A stretch of 64,000 bases of DNA from Paenibacillus kobensis NBRC 15729 (lineage in GTDB: Bacteria > Bacillota > Bacilli > Paenibacillales > Paenibacillaceae). The notes beneath the pieces are model-generated. The model was given only the letters and a program-made list of their open reading frames with translations. It had not been told where the DNA came from and made no database searches. A program made the translations under genes and the position numbers. The stretch is from assembly GCF_004000825.1 (NCBI RefSeq), contig NZ_BILZ01000018.1:1-64000 (forward strand), written 5' to 3'. Positions within the stretch are counted from its first letter, which is position 1. Each line of letters begins with the position of its first letter. Shown in pieces: positions 27,866-36,463 of the stretch.

Positions 27866-28900
27866 ATGTCTGATTTGGGTGATTTGCTTAAAAAGGCAAG
27901 GGAACAGCGCGGGCTTTCGCTCGAGGATGTACAAGAAGCAACCAAGATTCGTAAACGATATTTGGAAGCGATCGAAACGGGGGATCATAAGGTATTGCCC
28001 GGCAGCTTCTACGTTCGGGCTTTTGTGAAGACGTATGCCGAAGCGGTCGGTCTCGATGCCGACGACGTGCTGCGTCTGTATAAACATGAGATGCCTGCTG
28101 CTGCGCCTGAGTCTGTAGTAGAACCGATCGTCAGGCAGCCGCGCAAGGCGTCGCAAACATCTTCGGATCGCTGGAGCAAATTCGGCTTTACGGGCATAAT
28201 GCTCTCCTTCGTTATCGTCATTGCGGTAGTCGTATGGATATATGCGATAAAAGCCAACGATGGCGATAACGCTTCGAAGGTGGACGATCAAACGAAAATT
28301 ACCGATTCGACTGAACTGCCGAAAGAAACGGAACAACCGCCTGCCGATCAGAACACGAACACCGGTACACCGGATAACAACTCGACGACTGGCGGCCAGA
28401 CGGTCGAGACGCCACCACCACCACCACCACCGCCGCCGCCGACGACGGTTACACTGTCGCACAAGTCCGGACGCGTGGATCATTTCGACGTTGGTCCTGC
28501 TGGTACGCATACGCTTCAAATTGCGATCAAAGGCGGCACGAACTGGCTGGAGGTTCGCGAGGACAGTAATAAAGGCAATAAGCTCTTCTATAAAAATGCA
28601 CCAAACGGCACGACACAGACTTATCCGCTCGACAAGTCGCTGTATGTTAACGTAGGCCGGGCTGATCTGGTTGAAATTTCGATTGACGGCGTTGCGGTGG
28701 AAGACGGCAACCGTACGAGTTCGAAGAAGATGCAGTTCAATCCGGTTGCAGCGGATGCCGGCACGACGAACAATGCGGGCGGTACTGCTGCGGGCAATAC
28801 CGGCAATGCTGGCAATGCTGGTACGGATGCTAACGCGAATACAGGTACGTCAAACGAGGGCACAGCTGCGAATACTGGCGAGGGCCAAGCAACCGAATAA
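27866..28900 (+). CDS. rodZ: RodZ-like protein (YmfM)
   Basis: 344-residue membrane protein that in other bacteria links MreB to the cell-wall machinery. Order: helix-turn-helix domain (about 1-75, LGDLLKKAREQRGLSLEDVQ), linker, one membrane segment (GIMLSFVIVIAVVVWIYAI, about 108-128), an Asn/Thr-rich linker with a run of eleven prolines (about 180-190), the extracytoplasmic DUF4115 domain (about 195-285), and a low-complexity Gly/Asn/Ala/Thr tail of about 50 residues. ATG follows ATCAGGAGGTGAAGGT. The proline run would need elongation factor P for efficient translation. Confidence 0.88.
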   Translation: MSDLGDLLKKAREQRGLSLEDVQEATKIRKRYLEAIETGDHKVLPGSFYVRAFVKTYAEAVGLDADDVLRLYKHEMPAAAPESVVEPIVRQPRKASQTSSDRWSKFGFTGIMLSFVIVIAVVVWIYAIKANDGDNASKVDDQTKITDSTELPKETEQPPADQNTNTGTPDNNSTTGGQTVETPPPPPPPPPPTTVTLSHKSGRVDHFDVGPAGTHTLQIAIKGGTNWLEVREDSNKGNKLFYKNAPNGTTQTYPLDKSLYVNVGRADLVEISIDGVAVEDGNRTSSKKMQFNPVAADAGTTNNAGGTAAGNTGNAGNAGTDANANTGTSNEGTAANTGEGQATE

Positions 28901-28915
28901 TGGCTGCATAGCCAG

Positions 28916-28954
28916 AAAGGCGTACGCCCGAGAAGGAGCGTACGCCTTTTCTTT
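28916..28954 (+). terminator. Terminator after rodZ
   Basis: AAAGGCGTACGC and GCGTACGCCTTTTC form an 11-12 base stem around a short purine loop, followed by a T-rich tail. Confidence 0.85.
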
Positions 28955-29047
28955 GTCGTATGTTTCAGTTATAATACGGCACAAGAAACAATATGAGGTT
29001 GAAAGAAATGGCGGACCGATGCAAAAGCTAAGAGGAGCGATGTTGAC

Positions 29048-29539
29048 ATGAGTAACGAGAATGCATTCGATATTGTATCGAAAGTAGACATGCAGGAGTT
29101 GAATAATGCGATCCAGCAGGCGGAGAAAGAGCTTGCGACCCGATTCGATTTCAGAGGCAGCAAGAGCAGCATTACGATCGATAAGGAAGAACTCCTCGTA
29201 GCATCCGATGACGATTTCAAGCTGCAGGGACTGCTCGATATATTGCTCGCGAAGATGGTAAAGCGCGGCGTTCCGATCAAAAATCTTGATTACGGCAAAA
29301 TTGAACCGGCATCCGGATCGACTGTTCGTCAGCGGATCAAGCTGCGGACTGGCATCGATCAAGATGTAGCCAAAAAGATTAACATTCTCATCCGCGATTC
29401 CAAGCTGAAAGTGAAAAGCCAAATTCAAGGCGACCAAATTCGTGTAACCGGCAAAAGCAAAGACGATCTTCAAGCAGTTATGTCGTTGCTGCGCGGAACG
29501 GAACTGCCTGTCGAGCTTCAATTTACTAACTTCCGTTAA
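29048..29539 (+). CDS. yajQ: Nucleotide-binding protein YajQ (UPF0234)
   Basis: 163-residue conserved protein with two ferredoxin-like domains; a relative in Xanthomonas binds cyclic di-GMP. Family blocks FDIVSKVDMQELNNA, TRFDFRGSKSSI and VKSQIQGDQIRVTGKSKDDLQ are all present. ATG follows AGAGGAGCGATGTTGAC. Monocistronic, between terminators and the pgsA promoter. Confidence 0.93.
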   Translation: MSNENAFDIVSKVDMQELNNAIQQAEKELATRFDFRGSKSSITIDKEELLVASDDDFKLQGLLDILLAKMVKRGVPIKNLDYGKIEPASGSTVRQRIKLRTGIDQDVAKKINILIRDSKLKVKSQIQGDQIRVTGKSKDDLQAVMSLLRGTELPVELQFTNFR

Positions 29540-29581
29540 CAAAATAGCGGACTTGCGCTTTGTGGCGGTAAGGGTTCGATT

Positions 29582-29610
29582 TTGACACGCCATAGGGCAT
29601 GTATTATACT
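29582..29610 (+). promoter_or_regulatory. Sigma-A promoter of the pgsA unit
   Basis: A perfect TTGACA at 29582-29587 and TATACT at 29605-29610 with the optimal 17-base spacer. Transcription would start near 29617, 38 bases before the small ORF and about 120 before pgsA. Confidence 0.85.
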
Positions 29611-29654
29611 TTATTAGATAGCTTTTCGCAGTCAGATCTGGGGGATAGCACGTT

Positions 29655-29741
29655 ATGACAGAACGAGTATTAACGTTTCAGACGGATAGCAGCAGTCGAT
29701 TTACCGGCATACTTAGCCAGTTCGGGAGGGCTTTGTCATGA
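29655..29741 (+). CDS. 28-codon small ORF coupled to pgsA
   Basis: ATG 29655 to TGA 29741 encodes 28 residues, MTERVLTFQTDSSSR at the start and a mostly neutral tail ending FGRALS. A CTGGGGGATAGC ribosome site lies about seven bases upstream, and the strong pgsA promoter is just before it. Its stop overlaps the pgsA ATG by four bases (ATGA), which implies translational coupling. No signal peptide, membrane segment or family is recognisable. It may be a leader peptide controlling pgsA, or chance. Confidence 0.45.
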   Translation: MTERVLTFQTDSSSRFTGILSQFGRALS

Positions 29742-30313
29742 ACTTAGCGAACCGAATTACGCTGGCCCGCATCTTTTTAGTGCCGATCATTATGTTTTTC
29801 TTGCTGGTGAAGATGGATATCAAACCGATCCACTTCGAAGATTTCTCCATTACATACAATCAAATTGTGGCTGCTCTTATATTTATTGTCGCCGCTAGTA
29901 CCGACGGATTGGACGGTTATATTGCCCGCAAGAATAAGATCGTTACCAATCTCGGGAAACTGCTTGATCCGCTCGCTGATAAGGTGCTCGTAGCTGCTGT
30001 CCTTATTTCGCTCGTTGAGATGGACAAGCTGGATGCGTGGATTGCGGTCGTCATCATTTGTCGCGAATTTGCTGTGACAGGGTTGCGCCAAATCGCTCTG
30101 CTCGAGCACAAAGTCATTGCGGCCAGCAAGTGGGGCAAGTGGAAGACAGCAGTTCAGATTACGATGATTATCGCTTTGCTGATTAACAATTTCCCGTTTA
30201 CGTTCATAGACGTGCGGTTTGATCTGATTGCAAGCTGGGCTGCAGCGGTTATTACCGTGTACTCCGGCATCGATTATTTTATGAAGAACAAGAACCTAAT
30301 ACCGATTGCTTAA
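29738..30313 (+). CDS. pgsA: CDP-diacylglycerol-glycerol-3-phosphate phosphatidyltransferase
   Basis: Makes phosphatidylglycerol phosphate, the committed step to phosphatidylglycerol. The 191-residue membrane protein has about four to five membrane segments and the CDP-alcohol phosphotransferase signature DG-x2-AR-x8-G-x3-D-x3-D (DGLDGYIARKN then GKLLDPLADK, about residues 55-87). GGGAGGG stands before the ATG, inside the preceding small ORF. Ends before a strong terminator. Conserved neighbour of rodZ, cinA and recA. Confidence 0.96.
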   Translation: MNLANRITLARIFLVPIIMFFLLVKMDIKPIHFEDFSITYNQIVAALIFIVAASTDGLDGYIARKNKIVTNLGKLLDPLADKVLVAAVLISLVEMDKLDAWIAVVIICREFAVTGLRQIALLEHKVIAASKWGKWKTAVQITMIIALLINNFPFTFIDVRFDLIASWAAAVITVYSGIDYFMKNKNLIPIA

Positions 30314-30315
30314 AG

Positions 30316-30352
30316 ACGCGGACATCTTCCTGTTGGAAGATGTCCTTCCTTT
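30316..30352 (+). terminator. Terminator after pgsA
   Basis: GGACATCTTCC and GGAAGATGTCC form a perfect 11-base stem over TGTT, followed by TTCCTTT. Confidence 0.85.
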
Positions 30353-30392
30353 ACTATTCAACCTTTGCAAGTGATGCGAAAGGGGAACTGAC

Positions 30393-31661
30393 ATGAAAGC
30401 CGAATTGATCGCAGTCGGCACTGAGCTGCTGCTAGGCCAGATTGTAAATACGAATGCACAGTACCTTTCCCGCCGGCTGGCGGATCTCGGGATCGACGTC
30501 TATTATCAGAGCGTGGTCGGAGACAATCCTCATCGTATTCGCTCTGCGATCGAAACGGCGCGAAGCCGCGCCGATCTGCTCGTGTTTACAGGCGGTCTTG
30601 GTCCTACGCAGGATGATCTGACCAAAGACGTGCTGGCGGAATATTTAGGGCTTGCGCTGACTTACGACGAGCCGTCCATGGCAAAAATTGTATCGTTCTT
30701 CGAGTCGCGCGGCGTCCACATGGTCGACAGCAATAAAAGGCAAGCGTCAACGATTACCGGCGCAGCCGCTTTGTTCAACGATGCCGGACTTGCCGTAGGC
30801 AATGCGATTGAAGCTGACGGGACGCGGTATATTTTACTTCCGGGTCCTCCGCGCGAGATGAAGCCGATGTTCGAAGGGCCTGCGCTTTCTTGGCTGCTCA
30901 GTGAGCTTGGCGAATCGATGCCTCTTTATTCAAGATTGTTAAAGTTCGCAGGTATTGGTGAATCGACTTTAGAAGATAAGTTGCTTGATTTAATCGACGG
31001 TCAGACCGATCCAACGATCGCGCCGTACGCCAAGGAAGGAGAAGTCGCGATCCGTGTGGCGACGAAGGCCACGACCGCTCTTGAGGCGCAATCCAAGTTG
31101 GATATTGCTGTCGAGGCGATCCGTCATCGCGTCGGCGAGTATATGTTTGCGCAGGAAGATATACCGCTCGAAGAAGGGGTCGTGCGTCTTCTCCGTGCAA
31201 CCGGACGCACGGTCTCATCTGCGGAGAGCTGCAGCGGCGGCTTGTTCGCCGAGCTGATTACGAATATTCCGGGAAGCAGCGGGGAGTACGCGGGCGGGGT
31301 CGTGACGTATACGAACGCAATGAAGCATCAGTTGCTCGGTATTCCGATGGCTCAGCTTGAAGGGCCAGGAGCGCCAGGTGCGATCAGCGAATCGACTGCA
31401 GCGCTGATGGCGGAGCGGGTTCGGGAAATTGCGGATGCCGATTACGGTGTTTCGATTACGGGAGTAGCCGGGCCGGCCGAATCGGAGGGCAAGCCGGTCG
31501 GACTCGTATATTATGCCATTGCGGAGCGGGGCAAACAGGCGGAAGTGCACACGATGCATCTGAGCGGTTCGAGAGAGATTATACGGGTACGCGCGGTGAA
31601 GTCGGTCCTGTACCGGCTATGGCAATCTCTGCGCGGGATTGAACAATCGGGACAGGCATGA
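30393..31661 (+). CDS. cinA: Competence/damage-inducible protein CinA
   Basis: 422-residue protein with an N-terminal molybdopterin-binding-like domain (about 1-170, VFTGGLGPTQDDLTKD) and a C-terminal nicotinamide-nucleotide amidase domain (about 260-415, SSAESCSGGLFAELITNIPG) acting in pyridine nucleotide recycling. ATG follows CGAAAGGGGAACTGAC. Standard position before recA; a terminator separates the two here, and recA has its own SOS promoter. Confidence 0.95.
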   Translation: MKAELIAVGTELLLGQIVNTNAQYLSRRLADLGIDVYYQSVVGDNPHRIRSAIETARSRADLLVFTGGLGPTQDDLTKDVLAEYLGLALTYDEPSMAKIVSFFESRGVHMVDSNKRQASTITGAAALFNDAGLAVGNAIEADGTRYILLPGPPREMKPMFEGPALSWLLSELGESMPLYSRLLKFAGIGESTLEDKLLDLIDGQTDPTIAPYAKEGEVAIRVATKATTALEAQSKLDIAVEAIRHRVGEYMFAQEDIPLEEGVVRLLRATGRTVSSAESCSGGLFAELITNIPGSSGEYAGGVVTYTNAMKHQLLGIPMAQLEGPGAPGAISESTAALMAERVREIADADYGVSITGVAGPAESEGKPVGLVYYAIAERGKQAEVHTMHLSGSREIIRVRAVKSVLYRLWQSLRGIEQSGQA

Positions 31662-31682
31662 TATAGTAGAACTAGTTGACGG

Positions 31683-31727
31683 AAGAACCGCGGCGAATGA
31701 CCATTTGCTGCGGTTCTTTTTGTTTTA
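31683..31727 (+). terminator. Terminator between cinA and recA
   Basis: AGAACCGCGGCGAA pairs with TTTGCTGCGGTTCT with one bulge and is followed by TTTTTG. Confidence 0.85.
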
Positions 31728-31762
31728 AGGATGACCGTAAGCCGGGCATAGGATAAAAAAAG

Positions 31763-31776
31763 CGAATGTATGTTCG
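31763..31776 (+). promoter_or_regulatory. LexA (SOS) box of recA
   Basis: CGAATGTATGTTCG differs by one base from the Gram-positive LexA/DinR operator CGAACATATGTTCG. It lies ten bases upstream of the recA -35 box, so LexA would repress recA until DNA damage. Confidence 0.85.
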
Positions 31777-31785
31777 AAAAAATGC

Positions 31786-31814
31786 TTGGCAACCGATTCG
31801 AAATACGCTATTAT
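31786..31814 (+). promoter_or_regulatory. Sigma-A promoter of recA
   Basis: TTGGCA at 31786-31791 and TATTAT at 31809-31814, spacer 17, with the LexA box just upstream and the recA start 33 bases downstream. Confidence 0.75.
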
Positions 31815-31846
31815 AAAACTATAAAGAGTAAAGGGATGTGAGTTAG

Positions 31847-32908
31847 TTGTCAGATCGTCGCGCAGCGTTGGAAATGGCACTCCGTCAGATTGAGAAGCAG
31901 TTCGGTAAGGGCTCCATCATGAAACTAGGCGAATCGACGCATATGCAAGTCGAAGTCGTATCGAGCGGCGCACTTGCTTTAGATATTGCCCTCGGCATCG
32001 GGGGGTTCCCTCGTGGTCGTATTATTGAAGTGTATGGACCGGAATCGTCCGGTAAGACGACAGTTGCGCTTCACGCAATCGCAGAAGTTCAGAAGGCCGG
32101 CGGACAAGCCGCTTTCATCGATGCGGAGCATGCTCTTGATCCGCTCTATGCAAGCAAGCTGGGCGTCAACATCGACGAATTGCTCTTGTCGCAGCCGGAT
32201 ACGGGCGAGCAAGCGCTCGAAATCGCAGAAGCACTCGTTCGCAGCGGCGCGGTAGACGTTATCGTTATTGACTCCGTTGCAGCACTCGTGCCGAAGGCGG
32301 AGATCGAAGGCGAGATGGGCGACTCCCACGTTGGTCTGCAAGCGCGCCTCATGTCGCAGGCGCTTCGTAAGCTGTCCGGTGCGATCAGCAAGTCGAAGAC
32401 GATTGCAATCTTTATCAACCAGCTTCGCGAGAAGGTCGGCGTTATGTTCGGTAACCCTGAGACGACGCCAGGCGGACGCGCGCTTAAGTTCTATTCCAGC
32501 GTACGTCTTGATGTTCGCCGCATTGAGTCCATCAAGCAAGGTAATGATGTGGTTGGTAACCGTACTCGTGTGAAAGTCATTAAGAACAAAGTAGCGCCTC
32601 CGTTTAAGCAAGCGGAGATGGATATTATGTACGGCGAAGGCATTTCGCGCGAAGGCAGCTTGATCGACATCGGCACCGAGCTGGATATCGTTCAGAAGAG
32701 CGGCGCATGGTTCTCGTACAACGGTGACCGTCTCGGCCAAGGCCGCGAGAATGCGAAGCAATACCTCAAAGACCATCCGGAAACTGCGGCTACAATCGAC
32801 TCGCAAATTCGTCAAGCGACGAAGCTTACGGAATCGGTGCTTAAGGCAGCTGCTGAAGCGGCTGAGCGTGAAGAAGAGGAAGAACCAACTCTCGACGAAT
32901 TGGTGTAA
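31847..32908 (+). CDS. recA: Recombinase RecA
   Basis: Strand-exchange ATPase of homologous recombination and LexA co-protease. The 353-residue protein begins at TTG 31847 after AAAGGGATG, with Walker [10 protein letters not shown] (near residue 65) and the conserved [20 protein letters not shown] segment (L2, near 195). The tail is acidic ([14 protein letters not shown]), as usual. Followed by a terminator and recX, the natural modulator of RecA. Confidence 0.98.
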   Translation: MSDRRAALEMALRQIEKQFGKGSIMKLGESTHMQVEVVSSGALALDIALGIGGFPRGRIIEVYGPESSGKTTVALHAIAEVQKAGGQAAFIDAEHALDPLYASKLGVNIDELLLSQPDTGEQALEIAEALVRSGAVDVIVIDSVAALVPKAEIEGEMGDSHVGLQARLMSQALRKLSGAISKSKTIAIFINQLREKVGVMFGNPETTPGGRALKFYSSVRLDVRRIESIKQGNDVVGNRTRVKVIKNKVAPPFKQAEMDIMYGEGISREGSLIDIGTELDIVQKSGAWFSYNGDRLGQGRENAKQYLKDHPETAATIDSQIRQATKLTESVLKAAAEAAEREEEEEPTLDELV

Positions 32909-32950
32909 TATCGCTTTCACGCGCTATACGCTTATGATATTGATACGGAG

Positions 32951-32978
32951 ACGGCACCTTGCGAAAGGTGCCTTTCCT
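32951..32978 (+). terminator. Terminator between recA and recX
   Basis: GGCACCTT and AAGGTGCC form an eight-base stem over GCGA, followed by TTTCCTCATTT. The weak T-tract could allow readthrough into recX. Confidence 0.7.
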
Positions 32979-32997
32979 CATTTGTAAGGAGGCAGCG

Positions 32998-33675
32998 GTG
33001 ATATACACGATTACGTCCGTCGAATCGGACAGTAAAAACCGAAGAAGGTACCACATCTATGTGAATGGCGGGGTAGAGCCGGCTTTGTCCGTCCATGAAG
33101 ATTTGCTCATCCGCTACCGCTTATTCAAAGGTGTAGAGTTATCTCCTGAAGCGCTCGCGGAAATTATTAGGGATGATAACCGTTACCGAGCATACGCTCT
33201 TGCGGTATATTATTTAGGTTTGAGTCCTCGTACGGGCAAAGAAATCCAACGTTATTTGTCCCGCAAGGAGCTGGAAGAGGAGTCTATCGCCTACGCCGTC
33301 GACCGGCTGAAGCAAGAACGGCTTATCGATGATGCGGATTATGCAGAGAGGTTCGCAAAGAGCCGGTTAAGAGCGGGCGGGAAAGGCCGGTTGTTAATCA
33401 AGCAAGAGCTGAAGCAGCGCGGAGTGGACAGAGGTACGGCAGATGCAGCTGCCGCAGATTTGGATCAAGAAACCGAGCAGGCTGCTGCTGACCGGATCGC
33501 AGAGAAGCGTTGGCGCTCCATGTCAGGAGAATCGTTCGACAAATACCGCAAAATTGCGCAATTTTTGCTGCGGCGAGGATTTCCTGGCGAAGTTGCGAAG
33601 AGGGCTGTAAAGCGCGCTATGACTGAGGCTTCGGCCGAGCTCGATGACGAACAATCGGTTTGGCTTGACAATTGA
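32998..33675 (+). CDS. recX: Regulatory protein RecX
   Basis: Modulates RecA filaments. GTG 32998 follows AAGGAGGCAGCG and gives 225 residues starting MIYTITSVESD; an in-frame ATG at 32959 lies within the recA terminator and is rejected. The three-helix RecX repeats are visible (YALAVYYLGLSPRTGKEIQ; AYAVDRLKQERLIDDADYAE; IKQELKQRGVD). The 3' end carries the rny promoter. Confidence 0.93.
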   Translation: MIYTITSVESDSKNRRRYHIYVNGGVEPALSVHEDLLIRYRLFKGVELSPEALAEIIRDDNRYRAYALAVYYLGLSPRTGKEIQRYLSRKELEEESIAYAVDRLKQERLIDDADYAERFAKSRLRAGGKGRLLIKQELKQRGVDRGTADAAAADLDQETEQAAADRIAEKRWRSMSGESFDKYRKIAQFLLRRGFPGEVAKRAVKRAMTEASAELDDEQSVWLDN

Positions 33676-33694
33676 TTTTGTCAAAAGATAAAAT
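33665..33694 (+). promoter_or_regulatory. Putative sigma-A promoter of rny
   Basis: TTGACA at 33665-33670, overlapping the recX stop, and TAAAAT at 33689-33694 with an 18-base spacer. The leader of about 155 bases is AT-rich and contains an imperfect inverted repeat GAATCGATTTT / AAAATTGATTC (about 33717-33747) that could regulate rny. Confidence 0.55.
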
Positions 33695-33856
33695 GATTTT
33701 GTATTCTTTCTTTTTGAATCGATTTTCCTTCCAAAAATTGATTCGAAACAGATTATTTTCACCTGAGTTTAGTCGATTATTCGGTATGGAACCGGCTAAG
33801 AAAACAAAATATCATCCCAAGCGTTGAACTTGGTATGCAACGGGGAGGTGAACAAG

Positions 33857-35398
33857 ATGCCCACGGCTGTATGGATCTTGATCGTTCTCGTTGTTGGTGC
33901 GATTTTCTTTGGGATTGGTTATTTCATTCGCAAATCGATCGCCGAAGCCAAAATTCAAAGCGCTGAGCAAGCCGCTACTGTCATTGTTGACAATGCTAAG
34001 AAAGAGGCGGAAGCGCTTAAGAAAGAAACTGTGCTTGAGGCGAAAGATGAAGTCCACAAGCTTCGTTCCGAAGCAGAGCGCGACATTCGTGAGCGGCGTA
34101 GTGAAACGTCGCGTCAGGAACGTCGTCTTCAGCAGAAGGAAGAGGCGTTGGATAAAAAGTTAGAAGCGCTTGAGCGCAAAGAAGAGCAAGTAGCCAACAA
34201 GGAGAAACGAATCGAGGAAACACAATCGCAGATCGATGTTCTCTACAAGCAGCAAGTGACCGAGCTCGAACGAATTTCGAACCTGACGATGGAGGATGCA
34301 CGCAGTATCATCTTGTCCAACGTCGAGCAGGAAGTGCGTCATGAGACAGCACAAATGATTAAAGAAATCGAGCAGCAAGCGAAGGAAGAAGCGGATAAAA
34401 AAGCGCGCGACATCATTTCGCTGGCGATTCAACGGTGTGCGGCGGATCACGTGGCGGAAACGACCGTCTCGGTTGTTGCACTGCCGAACGAGGAAATGAA
34501 AGGCCGTATTATCGGACGAGAAGGCCGCAACATTCGCGCTTTGGAAACATTGACCGGTATCGATCTCATTATCGACGATACGCCGGAAGCGGTCATTTTA
34601 TCGGGCTTCGACCCGATCCGCAGAGAAATCGCTCGGACTTCCTTGGAGAAGCTTGTAGCGGACGGACGTATTCATCCGGCACGTATCGAAGAGATGGTCG
34701 ATAAATCCCGTAAAGAAGTGGACGAGCGTATCCGCGAATACGGGGAACAGGCTACATTCGAGGTTGGTGTGCACGGGCTGCATCCGGATTTGATCAAAAT
34801 TTTGGGTCGTTTGAAATATCGTACAAGCTATGGTCAGAACGTGCTCAAGCATTCGATGGAGGTCGCTTACTTGACGGGTCTGATGGCAGCGGAGCTCGGC
34901 GAAGATGTAACGCTCGCCAAGCGTGCCGGCTTGCTTCATGACATCGGCAAAGCACTCGACCACGAGGTTGAAGGCTCGCACGTCGAGATCGGCGTTGAAC
35001 TTGCGAAGAAGTACAAAGAGCATCCTGTCGTCATTAACAGTATTGCCTCCCATCACGGTGATTGCGAAGCGACTTCGGTCATCGCAATGCTCGTCGGAGC
35101 GGCTGACGCTTTGTCGGCAGCACGTCCGGGAGCGCGCCGCGAGACGCTGGAGACGTACATTAAACGTCTGGAGAAGCTCGAGGATATTTCCGAATCGTTC
35201 GAAGGCGTCGAGAAATCGTACGCCATCCAAGCTGGCCGCGAAGTACGCGTCATGGTTCAGCCAGAGAAGATCGACGATACGGAAGCGTTCCGCTTAGCAC
35301 GCGATATAACGAAGAAGATCGAGAGCGAGCTCGACTACCCGGGCCATATTAAGGTTACGGTTATCAGAGAAACGCGCGCGGTCGAATACGCCAAATAA
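33857..35398 (+). CDS. rny: Ribonuclease Y
   Basis: Membrane-anchored endoribonuclease that starts mRNA decay in Bacillus. ATG 33857 follows GGGGAGGTGAACAAG and yields 513 residues; the earlier ATG 33824 lacks a ribosome site. Order: membrane helix ([21 protein letters not shown]), long coiled coil rich in Glu/Lys/Arg (about 30-200), KH domain ([20 protein letters not shown], about 215-260), HD domain with the [10 protein letters not shown] motif (near 363). Likely partner of RicA, encoded 8.6 kb downstream. Confidence 0.97.
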   Translation: MPTAVWILIVLVVGAIFFGIGYFIRKSIAEAKIQSAEQAATVIVDNAKKEAEALKKETVLEAKDEVHKLRSEAERDIRERRSETSRQERRLQQKEEALDKKLEALERKEEQVANKEKRIEETQSQIDVLYKQQVTELERISNLTMEDARSIILSNVEQEVRHETAQMIKEIEQQAKEEADKKARDIISLAIQRCAADHVAETTVSVVALPNEEMKGRIIGREGRNIRALETLTGIDLIIDDTPEAVILSGFDPIRREIARTSLEKLVADGRIHPARIEEMVDKSRKEVDERIREYGEQATFEVGVHGLHPDLIKILGRLKYRTSYGQNVLKHSMEVAYLTGLMAAELGEDVTLAKRAGLLHDIGKALDHEVEGSHVEIGVELAKKYKEHPVVINSIASHHGDCEATSVIAMLVGAADALSAARPGARRETLETYIKRLEKLEDISESFEGVEKSYAIQAGREVRVMVQPEKIDDTEAFRLARDITKKIESELDYPGHIKVTVIRETRAVEYAK

Positions 35399-35410
35399 TT
35401 GAATCGGTGC

Positions 35411-35453
35411 AAACGACGAAAGTGGCTGCTAACCAGCCACTTTCGTCGTTTGT
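35411..35453 (+). terminator. Terminator after rny (perfect inverted repeat)
   Basis: AAACGACGAAAGTGGCTG and CAGCCACTTTCGTCGTTT are perfectly complementary over 18 bases with a loop of CTAA-type bases. The trailing T-run is only three long, and its symmetry could make it work on both strands. Confidence 0.75.
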
Positions 35454-35532
35454 ACGGACAATGACTCGTACATACTAGGTTCAGAAGTCAGTCACGCGGT
35501 ATTGGTAATGGTGAATGCGTTGATTACTATGC

Positions 35533-35728
35533 TTCATTGTATTCTGTACAACGAAATCGCTGTTGGCCGATACATATGCGCACGTTCATTGTATTACAAT
35601 CTATGGAACTCCAAAGTCAGCCATAGTACGCTTTTGATCATATCGGCGTTAGATCTCGGTGTACGTAATACAACGAAGTACGCTAATTAGATCAAATGAC
35701 TCATTTTCGTTGTACAAAGTACAACGAA
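35533..35728. repeat. TTCRTTGTAC-type palindromes
   Basis: Four related sites: TTCATTGTA-(5)-TACAACGAA (35533-35555), TTCATTGTATTACAA (35585-35599), TACAACGAA (about 35669-35677) and the perfect TTCGTTGTAC-aaa-GTACAACGAA (35706-35728). I recall similar sequences as dispersed repeats in Paenibacillus-like genomes, but could not check. No gene is recognised in 35454-35760. Confidence 0.55.
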
Positions 35729-35768
35729 GGAACAGGAGTTCAAGCCCAAAGCAAGCTTTACCCGAGAG

Positions 35769-36110
35769 TGTAAGGTAAAAAAAGCATGTACCATACGTAA
35801 GCTATACCGTAAGGTCCAATCGGTAGTAATGCGTAAGGGGCAAGCGGTAAGTAGCATGTAAGGGAGAAGCATCAGGTAGAGCATAAGGGCAAGTGGCTGG
35901 TAGTGTGTAAGGGCAAGCTGATGGTAGCACGTAAGTACAAGCAGTACGTTGAGCGTTACAGCAAGCATCTGGTAGCGCGTAAGGTCGTCAGGCGGGAATA
36001 GCCCGTATAGGCAAGCGCAGGTAGCGTGTAAGCGCAAAGCGGCAGGTAGCACATAGGGTCAGGCGGCAATAGCCCATAAGGGCAAGCAGCAGGTAGCGTG
36101 TAAAGGCTCC
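35769..36110. repeat. Degenerate tandem array, about 24-bp period
   Basis: A GTAAGGGCAAGC motif followed by a GGTAGC motif recurs at 35833, 35858, 35883, 35907, 35931, (35955), 35979, 36005, 36028, 36052, 36075 and 36100, spacing 23-26 bases, with more diverged units back to 35769. An approximate unit is GTAAGGGCAAGC, then NGCAGGTAGCGT. A 121-codon frame on the minus strand is hydrophobic only because of the repeat composition, and I reject it as a gene. Confidence 0.7.
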
Positions 36111-36448
36111 AGATGTGTCTCTACGGCGTGCGGAATAGTCTTCCCGGGGTTTGGGTACGGAGTCCCTGAAGTCCTCTTAGGGGAGGATTAAGGCGGGGAA
36201 ACTAACATGCACCGAAGCGGGGGCATTGCCCAATAGGGCAATGTGATGAGTAGGGCGCATGAGTTGGAAGGTGCGTCTAGGTGACAAAGCAAGGCAGTTA
36301 AACCGGGTTCCATAGGACGGAGTCCATGGGGTCCTTCCTTAAAGGGAAGATTAGATGAGCAGAAAGATAGTAATATAGCTGAATTTGGGGCGCAGCCCCA
36401 TTTATCATACAGAAATCGGGGTTTCAAGGGGCAGAGCCCCTGACATCC
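36111..36448. repeat. GC-rich palindromes upstream of ymdB
   Basis: Contains GGGTACGGAGTCCC (36153-36166) with CCTCTTAGGGGAGG after it, GGACGGAGTCC (about 36315) with TTCCTTAAAGGGAA, TGGGGC-gca-GCCCCA (36386-36400) and AGGGGC-aga-GCCCCT (36427-36441). The arrangement (hairpin, then a CCT/AGG hairpin, then a T/G-rich stretch) repeats that of 11.61-11.66 kb. The last palindrome ends only eight bases before the ymdB ribosome site. Confidence 0.65.
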
Positions 36449-36463
36449 ATGGAGGGTATACAA

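Noticed and set aside
35687-36052. A 121-codon hydrophobic minus-strand ORF
   Set aside because: It reads through the degenerate 24-bp repeats; hydrophobicity comes from repeat composition, and there is no ribosome site or family similarity.
35769-36110. CRISPR array
   Set aside because: Repeats are degenerate and contiguous at about 24 bases, without constant repeats and variable spacers.
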